DNA of 5,261 nucleotides from Nitrososphaeraceae archaeon (GTDB lineage Archaea > Thermoproteota > Nitrososphaeria > Nitrososphaerales > Nitrososphaeraceae), in assembly GCA_021155845.1 (NCBI GenBank), contig JAJNBK010000072.1, positions 1 through 5,261 of the forward strand, written 5' to 3'. Each line of letters starts with the position of its first letter. The first letter of the stretch is position 1. The position numbers were made by a program, and so were the translations under genes. Positions 1 through 4,942 of the stretch are shown here, piece after piece. Below the pieces are notes generated by a model that was not told the DNA's origin, ran no database searches, and saw only the letters and a list, made by a program, of their open reading frames with translations.

Positions 1-111
1 CTTCTGCTTCTGATTCCAACCAGTTATTTCATTTTCTATGAGAAGTAATCTATTGCTAGACTATATATTTGAACACAAAGACATACTGAAAATATCTTTT
101 ATTTCAGCCAT
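1..111 (-). other. Open minus-strand frame running off the left edge, with an internal TAG
   Basis: A minus-strand frame starts at an ATG (109-111), reads MAEIKDIFSMSLCSNI, meets TAG at 61-63, and then stays open in the same frame to the window edge, ending in residues such as ENEITGWNQKQK. It lies downstream of the dodecin gene on the same strand. I recognise no family. It could be the start of a broken gene or chance, since only 37 codons are visible. The plus strand here shows no better frame. Confidence 0.15.
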
Positions 112-195
112 AAACCGCCAGTCTAAGTACTAGGAGCACATGAATTTTAGATTGACAGCTATAATAGAATCTTTTAAAATTCCTGCTTCTTGGCC

Positions 196-408
196 TTAGT
201 GTTCTACAGCAAATGAGAGTTTGATACAGGCTCGATATTCTGCAATCTTGCCGCTATTAGGATCTACTTTTGCAGTCATATCTGTAATTTCTATTCCTCT
301 AATTCCACGTATTGTTTTTTTAGCTTCATCTACTGCAACTTGAGCAGCATCTTCCCAACCTTTAGTAGAACTACCAACAATTTCTACTATTTTTGCTATA
401 TGGACCAT
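196..408 (-). CDS. Dodecin family flavin-binding protein
   Basis: This encodes a 70-residue dodecin, a small cytoplasmic protein that in known members assembles into a hollow 12-mer and binds flavin (FMN, riboflavin or lumichrome), serving as a flavin store or buffer. The sequence shows the family fold order: strand 1 with KIVEIVGSS (residues 6-14), the helix beginning GWEDAAQVAVDEAKKTI, then two strands (IEITDMTAKVD and YRACIKLSFAVEH). Trp18 in the G-W-E-D motif corresponds to the Trp that stacks on the flavin ring. Length is typical (65-75 aa). The ATG at 406-408 is the only ATG before an upstream stop and gives the usual dodecin N-terminus. The gene is monocistronic as far as can be seen, with TATA-like boxes just upstream. 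It is intact. The family call is secure; the exact ligand is not visible from sequence. Confidence 0.96.
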   Translation of the reverse strand: MVHIAKIVEIVGSSTKGWEDAAQVAVDEAKKTIRGIRGIEITDMTAKVDPNSGKIAEYRACIKLSFAVEH

Positions 409-430
409 ATAACCAGCATATGTCTTATTC

Positions 431-450
431 CATATATAATTGATATAAAA
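431..450 (-). promoter_or_regulatory. TATA-like boxes upstream of the dodecin gene
   Basis: Read on the minus strand, two AT-rich boxes lie upstream of the dodecin ATG: TTTTATAT (443-450) and TTATATAT (about 432-439). With the usual archaeal spacing of about 26-27 bases to the start site, the nearer box would give an essentially leaderless mRNA and the farther one a leader of about 12 bases. No Shine-Dalgarno sequence is visible, which fits leaderless or short-leader translation. The AT-rich background makes the exact box uncertain. Confidence 0.4.
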
Positions 451-460
451 GAAAATTATA

Positions 461-520
461 CTATTTTCTCTTCTCAGATTTTTTTAACGACAAACTCACA
501 CCAAAGGCGTCCTTACTCAT
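461..520 (-). other. Possible 19-codon small ORF upstream of dodecin
   Basis: A minus-strand ATG at 518-520 opens a short frame, MSKDAFGVSLSLKKSEKRK, ending at TAG (461-463). The composition (polar start, basic end) is protein-like and it points toward the dodecin gene, 52 bases ahead of that start. It is too short to judge. It may be a remnant or chance. The rest of 409-597 holds the dodecin promoter and nothing else I can support. Confidence 0.15.
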
Positions 521-597
521 TTTAGATTTTTGACATGGATAGTAATGAACATCAGTATATATATGCAAGTAATTTTGCAGAATGAGCCAACATTCTG

Positions 598-762
598 TTA
601 TTCCTGAGTTATCTGACCATTCTCATGACCGCATTTGCATCTTTCTTCATACTCTATTGGCAGTAAGTTAAAAGAAGAATTGATATGAATAATATTATTT
701 TTGCATTATATAGATAGTAGTCTATGGCATATGCGACATTCTATTACAATATTATCACTCAT
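598..762 (-). pseudogene. Zinc-ribbon-like small protein gene interrupted by an in-frame TAA
   Basis: Read from the ATG at 760-762 the frame gives MSDNIVIECRICHRLLSI, then TAA (706-708), then continues in the same frame as CKNNIIHINSSFNLLPIEYE followed by ERCKCGHENGQITQE to a TAA at 598-600. The C-x2-C pair (residues 9 and 12 of the start) and the later C-x-C-G-H group are spaced like the two knuckles of a small zinc ribbon, so the two halves most likely belong to one protein of about 54 residues. The stop replaces one codon and no reading-frame change is needed. I do not recognise the exact family. A plus-strand frame over the same DNA (535-666) is hydrophobic and also interrupted, and looks like an antisense shadow. 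The alternative is that the interruption is a sequence error and the gene is intact. Confidence 0.5.
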
Positions 763-816
763 AAAGTAATGGTACAATTGAAGACTCTGATAAAATGCAA
801 GTCATTACGATAATAC

Positions 817-973
817 TTATTTTAAAATGGAGTATTCTTCTTTACCACCTCTACCTTTTACCTTTTTTCTTTTTGCTGCTATAATCGTGAATGCTGATTT
901 GTAACAATTCTCAGAGGCAAAATCATAGGCTTGCTAGCTCAATAGCTTCATATCTTTCTACCATTTTTACCAT
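817..973 (-). pseudogene. Small basic protein gene with one frameshift
   Basis: The first part starts at an ATG (971-973) and reads MVKMVERYEAIELA before running into TGA at 923-925. A second frame picks up at 930 with AYDFASENCYKSAFTIIAA and continues KRKKVKGRGGKEEYSILK to TAA (817-819). Dropping a single base near 931 joins them into a continuous protein of about 51 residues: a helical acidic start and a very basic Lys/Arg/Gly-rich tail. The good codon quality on both sides of the break, and the lack of a better frame on either strand, support one ancestral gene. I do not know the family; the basic tail would fit nucleic-acid contact but that is a guess. An indel error in the sequence would give the same picture. 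Confidence 0.5.
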
Positions 974-1128
974 GACTACTAAGGTCCAATACAAAATTAA
1001 AAGAGTTTAGTTAGTGATATAAATGATAGAAAGTAGAAAGAACAAATTTATGGTATAACAGGTTCATATATATTGGATCGGTATAATTGGCTTGTTGTAT
1101 TATCGCGATTAGAGGAATAATTTTCGGG

Positions 1129-1145
1129 ATTGACTCTTAGTCAAT
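1129..1145. repeat. Operator-like inverted repeat
   Basis: ATTGACT and AGTCAAT form perfect 7-base arms around a 3-base CTT spacer. It lies about 112 bases upstream of the kinase start, within a gene-free stretch, so it could be a binding site for a dimeric regulator. Dyads of this size also occur by chance in AT-rich DNA and no second copy was seen in the window. Confidence 0.25.
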
Positions 1146-1218
1146 TACTACGATCTCAGTTTTTTGTAATTACAGTGTACAAGAGCATTGCATAAACAGA
1201 TGTACGCTCACACATATT

Positions 1219-1245
1219 CATAAATAATCTTAATCATTAAAAATA
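1219..1245 (+). promoter_or_regulatory. Probable promoter of the kinase/APH operon
   Basis: AT-rich boxes ATAAATAAT (about 1219-1227) and TTAAAAATA (about 1237-1245) lie ahead of the kinase start. The first, at archaeal spacing, would give a start site near 1250 and a leader of about 8 bases before the TTG at 1258. The second would start transcription near 1266, which would favour the in-frame GTG at 1264. The choice cannot be settled by eye. Confidence 0.3.
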
Positions 1246-1257
1246 TGTTTAGGAATA

Positions 1258-1770
1258 TTGATAGTGATAGTTTGCGGATTGCCAGGTGTTGGAAAAACTA
1301 CAATAGCAAAAGATCTTGCACCATTAATTGATGCTGTTGTTTTATCCACTGATAAAATCAGAAAGGAGTTGATACCCAATCCTACCTATAAAAAACAAGA
1401 AAAAAGGTTAATTTATAATGTTTTATTTATAGTAGCAAAATATCTACACAAGGGTGGAATAAATTGCATACTTGATGCTACTTTTAATACGGAAAATTCA
1501 CGAAAAGAGTTAAGAAAAAAATTAGGTCTATCTCAAGAGCAAATCTGCTTAGTTGAATGTATTTGTCCCGAGGATATTGTAATTTCACGATTAAAAGACA
1601 GGAAGAACGATTATTCCGATGCCGATATTTCCATTTATAAAAAAATGAAAAGTATCTACGAGCCAATAAAAGGAGAACACATCATCATCAACACAAATCG
1701 ACAACCTTCAAAGGTAAATACCAAAGAGATTGTAAGTCAAATATTAAAAAAGAAGAAGAAAAAGAAATGA
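1258..1770 (+). CDS. P-loop kinase (AAA_33 / COG0645-type predicted kinase)
   Basis: This encodes a 170-residue small-molecule-kinase-like NTPase; substrate unknown. Walker A is GLPGVGKT (residues 7-14), directly at the N-terminus as in this family. STDKIRKEL (30-38) is the S-x-D-x-x-R substrate-side motif, and ILDATF (71-76) carries the Walker B-like Asp73. A lid region follows with Arg111 and Arg115, a S-D-A motif (120-122) and YEPI (134-137). The start is TTG at 1258, after AGGA; an in-frame GTG at 1264 gives MIVCGLPGVGKTT and is equally acceptable. The C-terminus is a run of seven lysines from a purine-only tract. The gene ends in ATGA, overlapping the APH-like gene by 4 bases, so the two are translationally linked. 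In many bacteria this domain is the C-terminal half of a bifunctional protein whose N-terminal half matches the next gene. It is intact; zeta-toxin-like kinases are a related alternative. Confidence 0.9.
   Translation: MIVIVCGLPGVGKTTIAKDLAPLIDAVVLSTDKIRKELIPNPTYKKQEKRLIYNVLFIVAKYLHKGGINCILDATFNTENSRKELRKKLGLSQEQICLVECICPEDIVISRLKDRKNDYSDADISIYKKMKSIYEPIKGEHIIINTNRQPSKVNTKEIVSQILKKKKKKK
1746..1752 (+). other. Candidate -1 ribosomal slippery heptamer A_AAA_AAG
   Basis: In the kinase frame the bases read TTA AAA AAG, so the last base of TTA plus the next two codons form A_AAA_AAG, the same heptamer used in the E. coli dnaX frameshift. A -1 slip here enters exactly the frame of the downstream APH-like gene, which is open across 1752-1766 (KEEEKE) and leads into its Met. 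The product would be a kinase-APH fusion of about 508 residues. I see only a weak possible stem downstream, and A-rich runs are common in this DNA, so this is a candidate only. Confidence 0.35.
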
Positions 1771-2783
1771 GTCTCAGACAGCAAAAAGTTGTTTTAGATC
1801 TAAAAAAGAAAGAAGATGCATACCCACATAAAGTATCAAAAATCAGAATAGAAGAAACTCATATCTCATGGATATTACTTACTGGATTATATGCATACAA
1901 GATAAAGAAGGAACTCAAATTTGGGAAAGTTCTTGATTTTTCGACACTTAAATTAAGAGAAAAATTCTGTCAAAAAGAAGTAATATTAAACAAAGTTCTA
2001 TGTGGTGATATGTATCAAGGAGTTGTCAAAATTGTAAATCAAAATGGTAATAATATGAGAATAATAAACCTAGAACAAAAGGGAAGGGCATTAGAATATG
2101 CTGTTAAGATGTTAGAAATTCCCCAAAAATTTCGCATGGATAATCTTCTTGCTGCGGGAAAAGTTAGTTTAAAAACTATTGAAAGCTTGACAAATAATCT
2201 TGTTAAATTTCATCATTGCACACCAACAAATGCTATGATTAGGAACTTTGGTTATCCAAAATTCATGAAAAAGAAAATACATGAGAATTTTGAAACCCTT
2301 GCAAAGCTAAAAACTGTCGATCCTAAATTTGAGAATACTTTAATTTTATTTATCAAAAAGAATAAAAAATTATTTTACCAGCGAATTAGAGAGGACAAGA
2401 TTCGCGATATCCATGGTGACTTGTATCTAAAAAATATCTTCATTTTAGAAAATAATAGATTCTATCTATATGATAGAATAGAATTCAATGATTATTTGAG
2501 GTATGCTGATATCGCAGAAGATATCGCTCATCTTTCCATGGACCTTGATTATCACAAGAGAAGGGATCTTCGAAAGTATCTCATTTCTCAATATATAGAA
2601 AAATGTAATGATATTAATCTAGAAAACTTGGTTTATTCCCTGATGTGTTACAAGGCATGTGTTAGAGCCAAGGTATCTCTTTTTCGTACTAAAAACGAAA
2701 CAAGTAGAAAAAAAAGAATAGCCCTTATTAAAGAATCAAAAGATCTTTTAAAATTAGCAGAATCATATCTTGAATTGTTCTAA
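1767..2783 (+). CDS. Aminoglycoside-phosphotransferase-like kinase (COG2187 family)
   Basis: This encodes a 338-residue protein with the eukaryotic-protein-kinase-like fold of the APH group. In order: the family-specific N-terminal block ETHISWILLTGLYAYKIKK (30-48), with the likely ATP-contacting lysine around 45-48; LDFSTLKLREKFCQKEVILN (56-75); the catalytic loop DIHGDLYLKNI (214-224) with Asp218 as candidate base and Asn223; and the metal-binding loop YDRIEFND (235-242) with Asp236 in the DFG position. DIAEDIAHLSMDLDYH (248-263) is also typical. The family usually has HGDLH; here the second His is Tyr220. Length matches the N-terminal half of fused COG2187-COG0645 proteins. The ATG at 1767 sits in the ATGA overlap with the kinase gene. 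Despite the family name, antibiotic resistance is not implied and the substrate is unknown. It is intact and fully open. Confidence 0.94.
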   Translation: MSLRQQKVVLDLKKKEDAYPHKVSKIRIEETHISWILLTGLYAYKIKKELKFGKVLDFSTLKLREKFCQKEVILNKVLCGDMYQGVVKIVNQNGNNMRIINLEQKGRALEYAVKMLEIPQKFRMDNLLAAGKVSLKTIESLTNNLVKFHHCTPTNAMIRNFGYPKFMKKKIHENFETLAKLKTVDPKFENTLILFIKKNKKLFYQRIREDKIRDIHGDLYLKNIFILENNRFYLYDRIEFNDYLRYADIAEDIAHLSMDLDYHKRRDLRKYLISQYIEKCNDINLENLVYSLMCYKACVRAKVSLFRTKNETSRKKRIALIKESKDLLKLAESYLELF

Positions 2784-2897
2784 ATATATTATTGAGTATT
2801 TCTTATTCACTATAGGCAATATTACTACCACCAACAAACTTGATGCACCAATGGCGGGTAAGCAAATTATGTAATTACTTATCCAAATCTGACACAT
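2763..2897 (-). CDS. Possible small single-span membrane protein, antisense to the operon end
   Basis: A minus-strand frame from ATG (2895-2897) to TGA (2763-2765) encodes 44 residues: MCQIWISNYIICLPAIGASS, then the hydrophobic run LLVVVILPIV, then a polar tail NKKYSIIYLEQFKI. A membrane segment spans roughly residues 8-30, with positive charges just after it. The frame is also open upstream of the ATG for 11 codons. Its last 21 bases overlap the end of the APH-like gene on the other strand. I recognise no family. It could be the tail of a lost membrane protein or chance, since hydrophobic frames are common in AT-rich DNA. Confidence 0.3.
   Translation of the reverse strand: MCQIWISNYIICLPAIGASSLLVVVILPIVNKKYSIIYLEQFKI
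2798..2808 (+). terminator. Possible T-rich terminator after the kinase/APH operon
   Basis: About 15 bases after the APH-like stop codon the plus strand carries ATTTCTTATTC, a pyrimidine-rich run of the kind that ends archaeal transcripts without a hairpin. It is weak in such AT-rich DNA. Confidence 0.25.
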
Positions 2898-2916
2898 TAT
2901 CTTACACCAATAATCT

Positions 2917-3081
2917 ATGAGTGAATTGAGTCAGCAGCCCAATACCAAATATGTGTTATATGATATTTATACCTGGCTTAAGGATCCTGCTAGGTCTATA
3001 CGGGTATCTAAATGACTAAATAGAAAGGCTGCTCCAGTAACAATACAATAAGAAGTAGAGAGGAGTAAATATTATCAAAAA
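2917..3081 (+). pseudogene. Possible decayed small gene with two in-frame stops
   Basis: From ATG (2917-2919) the frame reads MSELSQQPNTKYVLYDIYTW and then LKDPARSIRVSK to TGA (3013-3015). In the same frame it continues LNRKAAPVTIQ to TAA (3049-3051), then EVERSKYYQK. The segments look soluble and coherent, as if parts of one small protein, but I recognise no family. The continuation in this frame beyond 3082 is antisense to the zinc-finger gene and is not counted. An alternative is a true 32-residue ORF (2917-3015) or chance. Confidence 0.22.
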
Positions 3082-3190
3082 ATGAATATCAAATACTTTC
3101 TTCTAGCATACATTATGTTTTTTCTCTATAATACTCGGAATATGCTAGTCAAATGGAGATGTTCTATTGTCTTGCTTATTCAGCGTACTT

Positions 3191-3316
3191 TTAGGACTGA
3201 CCTGTTTCACCTATATGTTCTTGGAGATTATGCTGCTGAAGTTCTTCTTCATTTTTAAAAGTCATACCTCCACAGGTTTCACATCTGTAAGGTTGATTTG
3301 TTGTTGATGATGACAT
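3191..3316 (-). CDS. Short C2H2 zinc-finger protein
   Basis: This 41-residue protein starts at ATG (3314-3316) and ends at TAA (3191-3193). After a flexible Ser/Thr start (MSSSTTNQ) comes one finger: PYRCETCGGMTF, then KNEEELQQHNLQEH. The ligands are Cys12, Cys15, His29 and His34 (C-x2-C-x13-H-x4-H), with the core Phe20 and Leu26 in the classical positions relative to the first His; the Cys-to-Phe gap is one residue longer than in the canonical finger. The tail is IGETGQS, recalling the linker that follows a finger in eukaryotic arrays. Single-finger proteins of this size occur in Nitrososphaeria. The probable role is DNA, RNA or protein binding in the cytoplasm; the target is unknown. It is intact and stands alone, with its own TATA-like box. 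The antisense frame is hydrophobic and is a shadow. Confidence 0.8.
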   Translation of the reverse strand: MSSSTTNQPYRCETCGGMTFKNEEELQQHNLQEHIGETGQS

Positions 3317-3804
3317 ATTGTAGATTATATTTCCCATCCATTTAATTTATTGGTTAGGATTGTTATAATACAGTATCATTATTCATAAGTCTAAAGAATA
3401 TGCTCTATCGCAAAAATTAATCGATAGAAATACTCTATATAATATATGATAGATGATAATAAATTATTTATTGTTGCTAATTGTAACTTCTTATCATTAG
3501 CCTGGTACTATCAAGGCCACTAATCATAGATGTTATAACTCGGACGATAATAATCTCTTATTAGAAAAACAATAGCACATAATTTATCTTGCAATAAAAA
3601 TTTTAGTTTTAGTAAAAAATTCTTTTGTTCTAAGTAAGATATATAATCCAAGGTAATAGTTTGGATCTAATGAAAGATACTAAACTTTCCCTATACTTAA
3701 TAGCATAATAACCGCCCTACTATATCTAATGATACCTGTTATGTAACATATCTACACACAAACTACTAACAATGATACTTTTATACTTGGTCACTTTTCA
3801 TATC
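3317..3804. other. Gene-poor, very AT-rich stretch
   Basis: Apart from the zinc-finger promoter I see no supported gene. A minus-strand frame is open from 3666 to a TAG near 3520 without an ATG; it contains YLEQKNFLLKLKFLLQDKL and DYYRPSYNIYD, and could be the remnant of something, but a second frame over the same bases is nearly as open. A 6-base stem CTATCG/CGATAG (3405-3427) has an 11-base loop. The stretch probably includes the unrecognisable 3' end of the adjacent cyclase pseudogene. Confidence 0.5.
3338..3349 (-). promoter_or_regulatory. TATA-like box for the zinc-finger gene
   Basis: On the minus strand TAAATTAAATG (about 3338-3349) is centred some 27 bases ahead of the ATG, the spacing expected for an archaeal promoter with a leaderless transcript. 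A second AT-rich run nearer the gene (about 3325-3333) is too close to act as a TATA box. Confidence 0.35.
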
Positions 3805-4305
3805 TCAATAATACAGTAAATCGCTACTTATAACCATCCCATTTTTAGGTGCCATAGAGTTTATCTTTGCACATAGGCTCACTGTGGGACCAAACAAATC
3901 ATCGCTTGAAGTCATTGACTTAGTCATCTCTACTCTGCCATGATCACACTAATCCTATAATTGAGACTAGATAACCCTTCTTCTTGAACCTTTGTATTAA
4001 TAATTGTGCTGGCTTATATCATTGTCAGAACACACTCAAATACCTCTTTGAATACAGATATGTCACCAGCAGAATTATTTAATATCTCTGGAAAATAGTA
4101 TAACAGGCTATCACCAGTATTCTTAATGATAGTTGCATTGAAGTCTCTAATTATAGCTGCCATTGTATTGATAAATATTGAATAATATTTTCTAATTTTT
4201 TCCGCATGATTTATTTCAGTTGTAATAATTCAGGTGAATCTACTCTATCAATAAAGGATACACAACAGTTTTTGAAATGCCTGTAAATGATATTTCTTCA
4301 ACCAT
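3805..4305 (-). pseudogene. Class III adenylate/guanylate cyclase, decayed
   Basis: Minus-strand pieces in different frames give one continuous cyclase catalytic domain. MVEEISFTGISKTVV (4305-4261) is followed, after a shift, by CVSFIDRVDSPE (4264-4229), carrying the first metal-binding Asp. After a second shift come IITTEINHAEKIRKYYSIF, MAAIIRDFNATIIK and NTGDSLLYYFPE, with the second metal Asp in the GD turn, up to a TAA at 4014-4016. The same frame resumes with INTKVQEEGLSSLNYRIS. A third shift near 3945 gives DHGRVEMTKSMTSSDD, LFGPTVSLCAKINSMAPKN and GMVISSDLLYY, ending at TGA (3805-3807). An active enzyme would make cAMP or cGMP. The last motif should contain the transition-state Asn and a basic residue (VN..A.+I); here Asn is replaced by Ser and the basic position is Lys. 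The start is uncertain, as the upstream DNA is broken, and the normal last 30 or so residues of the domain are not recognisable. The gene is clearly non-functional unless the sequence has several errors. Confidence 0.9.
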
Positions 4306-4420
4306 ATATAATTAATATTTCTTTAAGTCCCAAGACATTATATATTATAGCAATAATAAGTATAATTTACCTTATCGTTTTATAGTTCTATTTATTACTT
4401 GATTTTTCAACTGCTCCTAA

Positions 4421-4750
4421 ATATTCTGGCGAAATCAAGTTTATAAACCAGAATTTAGAATTTTAAAATTCAATTCGAGCTTTTTTGCTGGACTATATAC
4501 TTATTTGTTTGAAATAGCGGCAAATCCATACAATGCTGAAATACACAAGATGGATAAAAAGGAAAATATAGCGTTTGTTATGCAAAAAGTAATATACTAT
4601 TCTTTATATAATTATAATAAGATATTGAAATGATGGAGCAAGAGACGACGACAAAAAGAATCAGTAGCTATGCTAGAAAAAAACAAATTCAGTACTCTTG
4701 TGTCTTTAATAGAACAAACTATTTTTGAAACACCTAAAAACAGCTCTTAA
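4421..4750 (+). pseudogene. Unrecognised protein-coding remnant with one in-frame TGA
   Basis: A plus-strand frame is open from 4421 (after TAA 4418-4420) and contains LKFNSSFFAGLYTYLFEIAA, NPYNAEIHKMDKKENIAFVM and QKVIYYSLYNYNKILK. It meets TGA at 4631-4633, then continues in frame as WSKRRRQKESVAMLEKNKF and STLVSLIEQTIFETPKNSS to TAA at 4748-4750. Both halves have ordinary codon and residue make-up and look mostly helical, so they were probably one protein of at least 109 residues. No ATG is available at the beginning (the first is 4550), so the start is lost or lies in another frame. It is divergent from the cyclase remnant on its left. I do not recognise the family. A link to the nearby polyhydroxyalkanoate locus cannot be supported from sequence. 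Confidence 0.45.
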
Positions 4751-4942
4751 CAGAAAAAAAGGCAAAAGGTCATTACCTCCCTTTTTCTTCTGCTCTTTAT
4801 TCTTATTTTTCTCTGTTTTAGATTGATGTTCATTAGTTTCTGACTTGTCAATAGTTAAGCATATTAGTTATAATATTTTACATGCTCCTCTCCATTCATT
4901 AGATGAAAGTACAAGAACAAGAATTATCAATATAAGATACAT
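4706..4942 (-). pseudogene. Membrane-anchored, lysine-rich small protein with one in-frame TAA
   Basis: From ATG (4940-4942) the minus strand reads MYLILIILVLVLSS, a hydrophobic N-terminal anchor or signal-like segment, then NEWRGACKIL and TAA (4868-4870). The same frame goes on with LICLTIDKSETNEHQSK, a highly charged stretch TEKNKNKEQKKKGGN and a hydrophobic end DLLPFFLLRAVFR to TAA (4706-4708). The arrangement (N-terminal membrane segment plus a disordered Lys/Glu/Asn-rich region) is a common small-protein plan. The last 45 bases overlap the convergent plus-strand remnant, so the true end may be earlier, near GGN. I recognise no family. It lies downstream of phaC on the same strand, about 205 bases away. 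Confidence 0.38.
4751..4822 (+). terminator. Possible hairpin plus T-rich tract after the plus-strand remnant
   Basis: Immediately after the TAA at 4750, CAGAAAAAAAGG (4751-4762) can pair imperfectly with CCCTTTTTCTTCTG (4779-4792). A long pyrimidine-rich run with several T clusters follows to about 4820. This could end transcripts of the plus-strand gene. The same bases also encode the Lys-rich part of the minus-strand frame, so the pattern may only reflect A-rich codons. Confidence 0.25.

Larger units (their letters stand above)
974..1257. other. Non-coding stretch upstream of the kinase operon
   Basis: No convincing gene is visible on either strand. Short open runs exist (for example a 21-codon minus-strand frame around 1220) but are broken and not protein-like. 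The stretch contains a 17-base dyad (1129-1145), an 8-base palindrome ATCGCGAT (1102-1109), and the probable promoter of the kinase operon at its right end. Confidence 0.5.

Noticed and set aside
340..525. 61-codon plus-strand open frame
   Set aside because: It runs antisense across the start of the intact dodecin gene and its promoter and has no recognisable motif; it is a shadow.
535..666. Plus-strand frame with a polar start and a hydrophobic stretch, interrupted by TGA at 583-585
   Set aside because: It is antisense to the zinc-ribbon-like frame, whose four cysteines in paired groups are more specific; hydrophobic antisense frames are expected opposite polar coding DNA.
1102..1109. Palindrome ATCGCGAT
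   Set aside because: Too short to be meaningful alone; noted only as part of the non-coding stretch.
1484..1666. 60-codon minus-strand open frame
   Set aside because: It lies wholly inside the P-loop kinase gene on the other strand, with no protein-like features.
3103..3148. Inverted repeat CTAGCATA / TATGCTAG with a 30-base loop
   Set aside because: An 8-base stem at this spacing is expected by chance several times in a window of this size, and it flanks nothing recognisable.
3082..3258. 58-codon plus-strand hydrophobic frame
   Set aside because: Its second half is antisense to the C2H2 zinc-finger gene and no family motif is present.
3446..3523. 25-codon plus-strand ORF beginning MIDDNKLF
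   Set aside because: Short, without conserved motif, and overlapped by a longer minus-strand open frame; not distinguishable from chance.
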